From Bacteroidales bacterium (GTDB taxonomy: Bacteria > Bacteroidota > Bacteroidia > Bacteroidales > FEN-979): a DNA stretch of 9,069 bases. Within the stretch, counting starts at the first letter, position 1, and each line of letters opens with the position of its first letter. The stretch lies in the NCBI GenBank assembly GCA_023231065.1, contig JALNWE010000095.1, positions 1 through 9,069 of the forward strand. The letters are read 5' to 3'. Made by a program: the position numbers and the translations under genes. Under the pieces are notes generated by a model. It searched no databases. It had not been told where the DNA came from and saw nothing but the letters and a program-made list of their open reading frames with translations. Of the stretch, positions 6,336 through 9,069 are shown piece by piece.

Positions 6336-7641
6336 AGTATTTTCGGGCCAACCAATCCTCAGGATCTTGAATACTCTTGCCGCGCCAAATTTCAAAATGC
6401 AATTCCGATTTCTGATCTTCGGGATTAACATGTACCCTCCCGATGGTTTGTTTGGCTGTTATTTCCTGTCCATCCCTTACGCTGACATCATCCAGGTTGG
6501 AATAAACGGTAAGGTATTCCCCATGACGGATAATGACTACTTTATTCAGGTTCGGAAAAGATTTCACCCAGCTCACCTTTCCACCGAAAACTGCTTTTAC
6601 CAGGGCGCCCCTTTCGGTCATGATATCGATCCCGTTATTTTTGACTTTAACATACTCCAGCACAGGATGGGGGTGTTCCCCAAAACTGCTTGTAATAATT
6701 CCCCTTTCACAAGGCCAGGGAAGCCTTCCCCTGTTATTGCCAAAGGATGTGGACAACTCCAATTCACGGGGCGTCATTTCCAGCGCCGAGCGGTTTCCCG
6801 TTTTTCCGGTCGATGTCGTTCTGGCATCTTTTGCATCTCGTTTTTTAGATCGTCCTTCGGAAGCTTTGATTTCGTCAGCGATCAGTTTTTCTATTTCATA
6901 TTCAAGGCGTTGGGCAGCTTGTTGTTTGGTTTTAAGGGTATTGGCCAATTGTTTTTCGCGGGAGGTAAATTCTTTAACCGCTTTTGCCTTGTCTGTTTTT
7001 TCGCGGTCGAGTTTTTGTTTTTCCAGTTGTTGCTCCTGGATCAAGGTCAGCTTTTGATTTTTAACATTTTCCAGTTCCCTTCTTTGGCTGTTTATGGCAT
7101 ATTGGGTCGATAAGATCCGCTCGGCCTGCCGACGCCGCCAGGAAGCATATTGCTGATAATATTTCAACCGTTGATAGGCCTGGTTAAAATCTTTGGCCGA
7201 AAAAAGGAACATGAGTTTATTCCTGCCGTTCATGATGTGGTATGCCTGGTAAATCATCCGGGCATATTCCAATTTCATCGCCTGTAATTGCCGCGACATC
7301 CGGTCAATCTGTACGTTTTCAACAGAAATTTTCATCTGGACCTCGCCCAGTTCTGCATTAATTGTGTTGATAAGGGCTTCGCGGCTCCGGATCTTTTTTG
7401 CCAATATCTGTAACTTATTCAGGGAAGTTTGTTTGTTTTTCTGAGCGGTTTCAAGCAGTTCGTTGGTATAACGGATCTCTTCCTCAAGCTGACGTTTTGT
7501 CTTCTGGAGTTTTTCCCTGCTGGTCGTCGATTGCGCAAAACACGGGGCGTAAGAAAACAGGATAAGCACACCAAGAAGCAGGGTAATCCTGACAAACAGA
7601 CGATCAATTATTTTTTCCGGTTTCATAAGAAACAGCGACAT
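6334..7641 (-). CDS. EnvC-like murein hydrolase activator (coiled coil plus degenerate LytM/M23 domain)
   Basis: A 435-residue exported protein. A signal peptide (about 10-36, ending YAPCFAQ) is followed by a long coiled coil (about 38-260) rich in Q, K, E and R, a short polar linker, and a LytM/peptidase M23 domain (about 303-435, from RGRLPWPCERG). EnvC-type proteins act in the periplasm to switch on septal N-acetylmuramyl-L-alanine amidases during division. The zinc-site residues of active M23 enzymes are mostly absent: the H-x-G-x-D motif reads NNGID (335-339), the Y-x-H motif reads YSN (380-382), and the H-x-H motif reads ELH (413-415). This fits an activator rather than an endopeptidase, and the NNGIDI form is what I recall for Bacteroidota homologues. 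The start codon directly abuts the DUF4292 stop (TAAATG); Met6 (7624-7626) is an alternative that gives a more usual signal peptide. The partner amidase is not in the window. Confidence 0.9.
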   Translation of the reverse strand: MSLFLMKPEKIIDRLFVRITLLLGVLILFSYAPCFAQSTTSREKLQKTKRQLEEEIRYTNELLETAQKNKQTSLNKLQILAKKIRSREALINTINAELGEVQMKISVENVQIDRMSRQLQAMKLEYARMIYQAYHIMNGRNKLMFLFSAKDFNQAYQRLKYYQQYASWRRRQAERILSTQYAINSQRRELENVKNQKLTLIQEQQLEKQKLDREKTDKAKAVKEFTSREKQLANTLKTKQQAAQRLEYEIEKLIADEIKASEGRSKKRDAKDARTTSTGKTGNRSALEMTPRELELSTSFGNNRGRLPWPCERGIITSSFGEHPHPVLEYVKVKNNGIDIMTERGALVKAVFGGKVSWVKSFPNLNKVVIIRHGEYLTVYSNLDDVSVRDGQEITAKQTIGRVHVNPEDQKSELHFEIWRGKSIQDPEDWLARKY

Positions 7642-8472
7642 TTAATTCCCGCGGGTGTAGCTGGCAGGTATTTTAAAAGGAAACTGCTGGGGCAAATCAA
7701 GGATGATTTTGGAGAAACCGGCGCTCACGCGGATGGTATTTTCGGCCCAGATAATGTATTTCATCTCTCCTGGGAAGAGCTGGCCTCCCTGATCTTCAAA
7801 AGCATCATAGGTGGATTCAAGCTTGATGTTATCGCGCCGGATCTCTTTAACTTCAGCATGGGTGATTTTAAAACTTCGCGCGTCAAGCCAGATATTCTGG
7901 ATAAATATTTTCAGCTTTTCATCGCTGGAACGAACATATTTTTTCAGTTTTTGCCGTTCGCTGGTCGAGAGTTTGTATTCTCCCCTGTCAACCGCGGCGC
8001 GGAATTTACCGTTTTCATAAAACTGGAGATCGTTTCCTAACAAAAACGCCTGCAAGAGATCATAATCGATATTGGTATTTAAAAAGCGGTTCACATATTC
8101 ATAATCACCGATGAAATAGGTGTTGTTCAACCGGTTTATCAGCTTGACAGAATCCTGGGAAATCATTAACCTGACCGCTTCAATGCCCAACATCGGGGTA
8201 AGGGAAATCCAAATCAGGCTATCTTTCCGAATACGGATCTGCCCGCTGAAAGAATTTTTTTTACTGCCATTCTGATATTCTGCTGAGAATTTAGCTGAAA
8301 ACCAATTAAACTTTAATTCTTTTTCCTTGAGCTTGGCAAATAAATAATCCGGGCCCTCTTCCTTGATCGGGGCGATCATCATCTTTCTGGCGGGGCTACA
8401 CGATTCAACCAGGAACAGGCCCGATATGAAAACCGTAATGATCAACCACCTATTTAATCTCATCCGGGCCAT
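7642..8472 (-). CDS. DUF4292 family lipoprotein
   Basis: A 276-residue protein recognised as DUF4292 (PF14125), which in Bacteroidota is commonly found between a TPR gene and the EnvC-like gene, as here. An N-terminal hydrophobic segment leads to LFLVESC with Cys25 as the likely lipidated residue; Glu at position -2 of the lipobox is unusual. The body is rich in beta strands, and the block RIRKDSLIWISLTPMLGIEA (80-99) followed by LINRLNNTYFIGDY (111-124) is typical. It recalls the LolA/LolB-like fold, which would suggest lipid or lipoprotein handling at the outer membrane, but that is inference. The ATG at 8470-8472 starts 2 bases after the TPR stop. The ATG at 8461-8463 (Met4) may be the true start, because an AAGGA (minus strand) lies 8 bases before it. 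The gene ends exactly where the EnvC-like gene begins. Confidence 0.88.
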   Translation of the reverse strand: MARMRLNRWLIITVFISGLFLVESCSPARKMMIAPIKEEGPDYLFAKLKEKELKFNWFSAKFSAEYQNGSKKNSFSGQIRIRKDSLIWISLTPMLGIEAVRLMISQDSVKLINRLNNTYFIGDYEYVNRFLNTNIDYDLLQAFLLGNDLQFYENGKFRAAVDRGEYKLSTSERQKLKKYVRSSDEKLKIFIQNIWLDARSFKITHAEVKEIRRDNIKLESTYDAFEDQGGQLFPGEMKYIIWAENTIRVSAGFSKIILDLPQQFPFKIPASYTRGN

Positions 8473-8474
8473 CC

Positions 8475-9069
8475 TTATTCAATCAGTTTTTTTTCAAGTA
8501 TTTTTTTATCCAATAAACCGGAACCTTTTCCTTTTTTCTTTGCCTGTGCCCAATAATCCAGCGCCAGCGCCTTATCCCCTAACCGGTAAAGCACATCGCC
8601 ATAATGTTCCAACACCTCAGGGCTGGCCTCTTCTTTGCTCTGTATGGCTTTATAAATCCATTCGCGGGCTTCATCATATTTGCCCATTTTATAGAGGACC
8701 CAGCCATAAGTGTCCTGAAAAGAGGGATTTTCCGGCTCCAGCGTCACAGCCTTTTTAGCCATTTTTTCTGCTTTATCCAGGTCCTTCGCCTGTAAAGAAA
8801 GATAATAGGCGTAATTATTCAACACATAGGCGTTATCGTCTTTGATCTGTAACGATTTGTCATAGACAATAAATGCTTCTGATTCCCTGTTAAGCGCATG
8901 CAGGGCATCACCCTGGTACATATAAAACTGGGAGAGGAGCTCATTGTTATCAACCACCAGTTTAGCTCCCCTGATCAGGGGATCCAATGCTTCGGCATTT
9001 TGTTTTAGTTGCATATTTCCCAGTCCGGCAAAAAGATAAGGAATGGGTTGGTCAGGGAAAAGTTCAATG
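8475..9069 (-). CDS. Tetratricopeptide repeat protein, C-terminal part (start outside the window)
   Basis: The frame is open to the right window edge: before the ATG at 9014 it reads IELFPDQPIPYLFAGLGN, which is TPR-like sequence, so that ATG is internal and the gene continues past base 9069. About 198 residues are visible, holding roughly five TPR units. The clearest are AYVLNNYAYYLSLQAKDLDK and SFQDTYGWVLYKMGKYDEAR, each with the W/Y-G-Y-A-type helix pattern. The last unit ends in a Lys/Gly-rich tail (KKKGKGSGLL). Proteins of this type, encoded just before DUF4292 and EnvC genes in Bacteroidota, are usually exported or outer-membrane proteins of unknown function, perhaps scaffolds for envelope assembly. 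The stop is 2 bases before the DUF4292 start, so the genes are probably translated from one message. The N-terminus, including any signal peptide, cannot be seen. Confidence 0.9.
   Translation of the reverse strand, partial: IELFPDQPIPYLFAGLGNMQLKQNAEALDPLIRGAKLVVDNNELLSQFYMYQGDALHALNRESEAFIVYDKSLQIKDDNAYVLNNYAYYLSLQAKDLDKAEKMAKKAVTLEPENPSFQDTYGWVLYKMGKYDEAREWIYKAIQSKEEASPEVLEHYGDVLYRLGDKALALDYWAQAKKKGKGSGLLDKKILEKKLIE

Noticed and set aside
6310..7113. Open plus-strand frame of 267 residues opposite the EnvC-like gene
   Set aside because: It lies entirely antisense to a well-supported gene and shows a Phe-rich translation typical of the reverse of Lys/Glu/Gln-rich coiled-coil codons, with no recognisable domain.
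7429..8040. Open plus-strand frame of 203 residues opposite the EnvC-like and DUF4292 genes
   Set aside because: It spans the antisense of two well-supported genes, has no family resemblance and no ribosome-binding or promoter signal.
1..9069. Possible defence system, phage, mobile element or CRISPR array
   Set aside because: No nuclease, transposase, integrase, toxin, reverse transcriptase or regularly spaced repeat was seen; all intact genes belong to envelope, transport or glycosylation families.

Overview
The window looks like ordinary chromosomal DNA from a member of the Bacteroidota. Three things point there. The first is the gene order TPR protein, DUF4292 lipoprotein, EnvC-like LytM protein. 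The second is the 'NNGIDI' variant of the LytM domain, which I know from Bacteroidota EnvC homologues. The third is a perfect Bacteroidota-type -7 promoter element (TAnnTTTG) in front of one gene. No rRNA, tRNA, CRISPR array, insertion sequence, integrase or phage gene was seen.

Layout, read along the minus strand (from right to left), on which every intact gene lies. The first cluster covers about 9069 to 4874. It holds the C-terminal part of a TPR protein (cut by the window edge), a DUF4292 lipoprotein (2 bases later), an EnvC-like coiled-coil/LytM protein (directly abutting), an EamA-type DMT transporter (GTG start, with a strong Shine-Dalgarno that overlaps the previous stop codon), and a small membrane protein made of a stand-alone 'transporter suffix' domain. 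The spacing of 0 to 17 bases suggests one transcript. A gap of 79 bases follows, with a promoter candidate at 4822-4829. The second cluster covers 4794 to 257. It holds a CNNM/CBS/CorC-type membrane protein, a large DUF2142 membrane protein and a DPM1-like family 2 glycosyltransferase with two C-terminal membrane segments. A 9-bp perfect hairpin spans the end of the last gene.

The left edge (1-220, plus strand) carries a decayed piece of another family 2 glycosyltransferase. It faces the last gene of the second cluster and is broken by a frameshift and by small deletions in its acidic motif.

How the genes may work together: the TPR, DUF4292 and EnvC proteins are probably envelope and cell-wall proteins (lipoprotein trafficking or assembly, and control of septal amidases). 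The glycosyltransferase and DUF2142 pair looks like a two-step membrane glycosylation module. In this reading the GT2 charges a polyprenyl phosphate with a sugar and the DUF2142 protein, if it is a GT-C-like enzyme, uses that sugar outside the membrane. This last point is inference. I did not find a clearly new multi-gene system. The most interesting items are the glycosyltransferase/DUF2142 pair, the eroded glycosyltransferase and the orphan suffix-domain protein.
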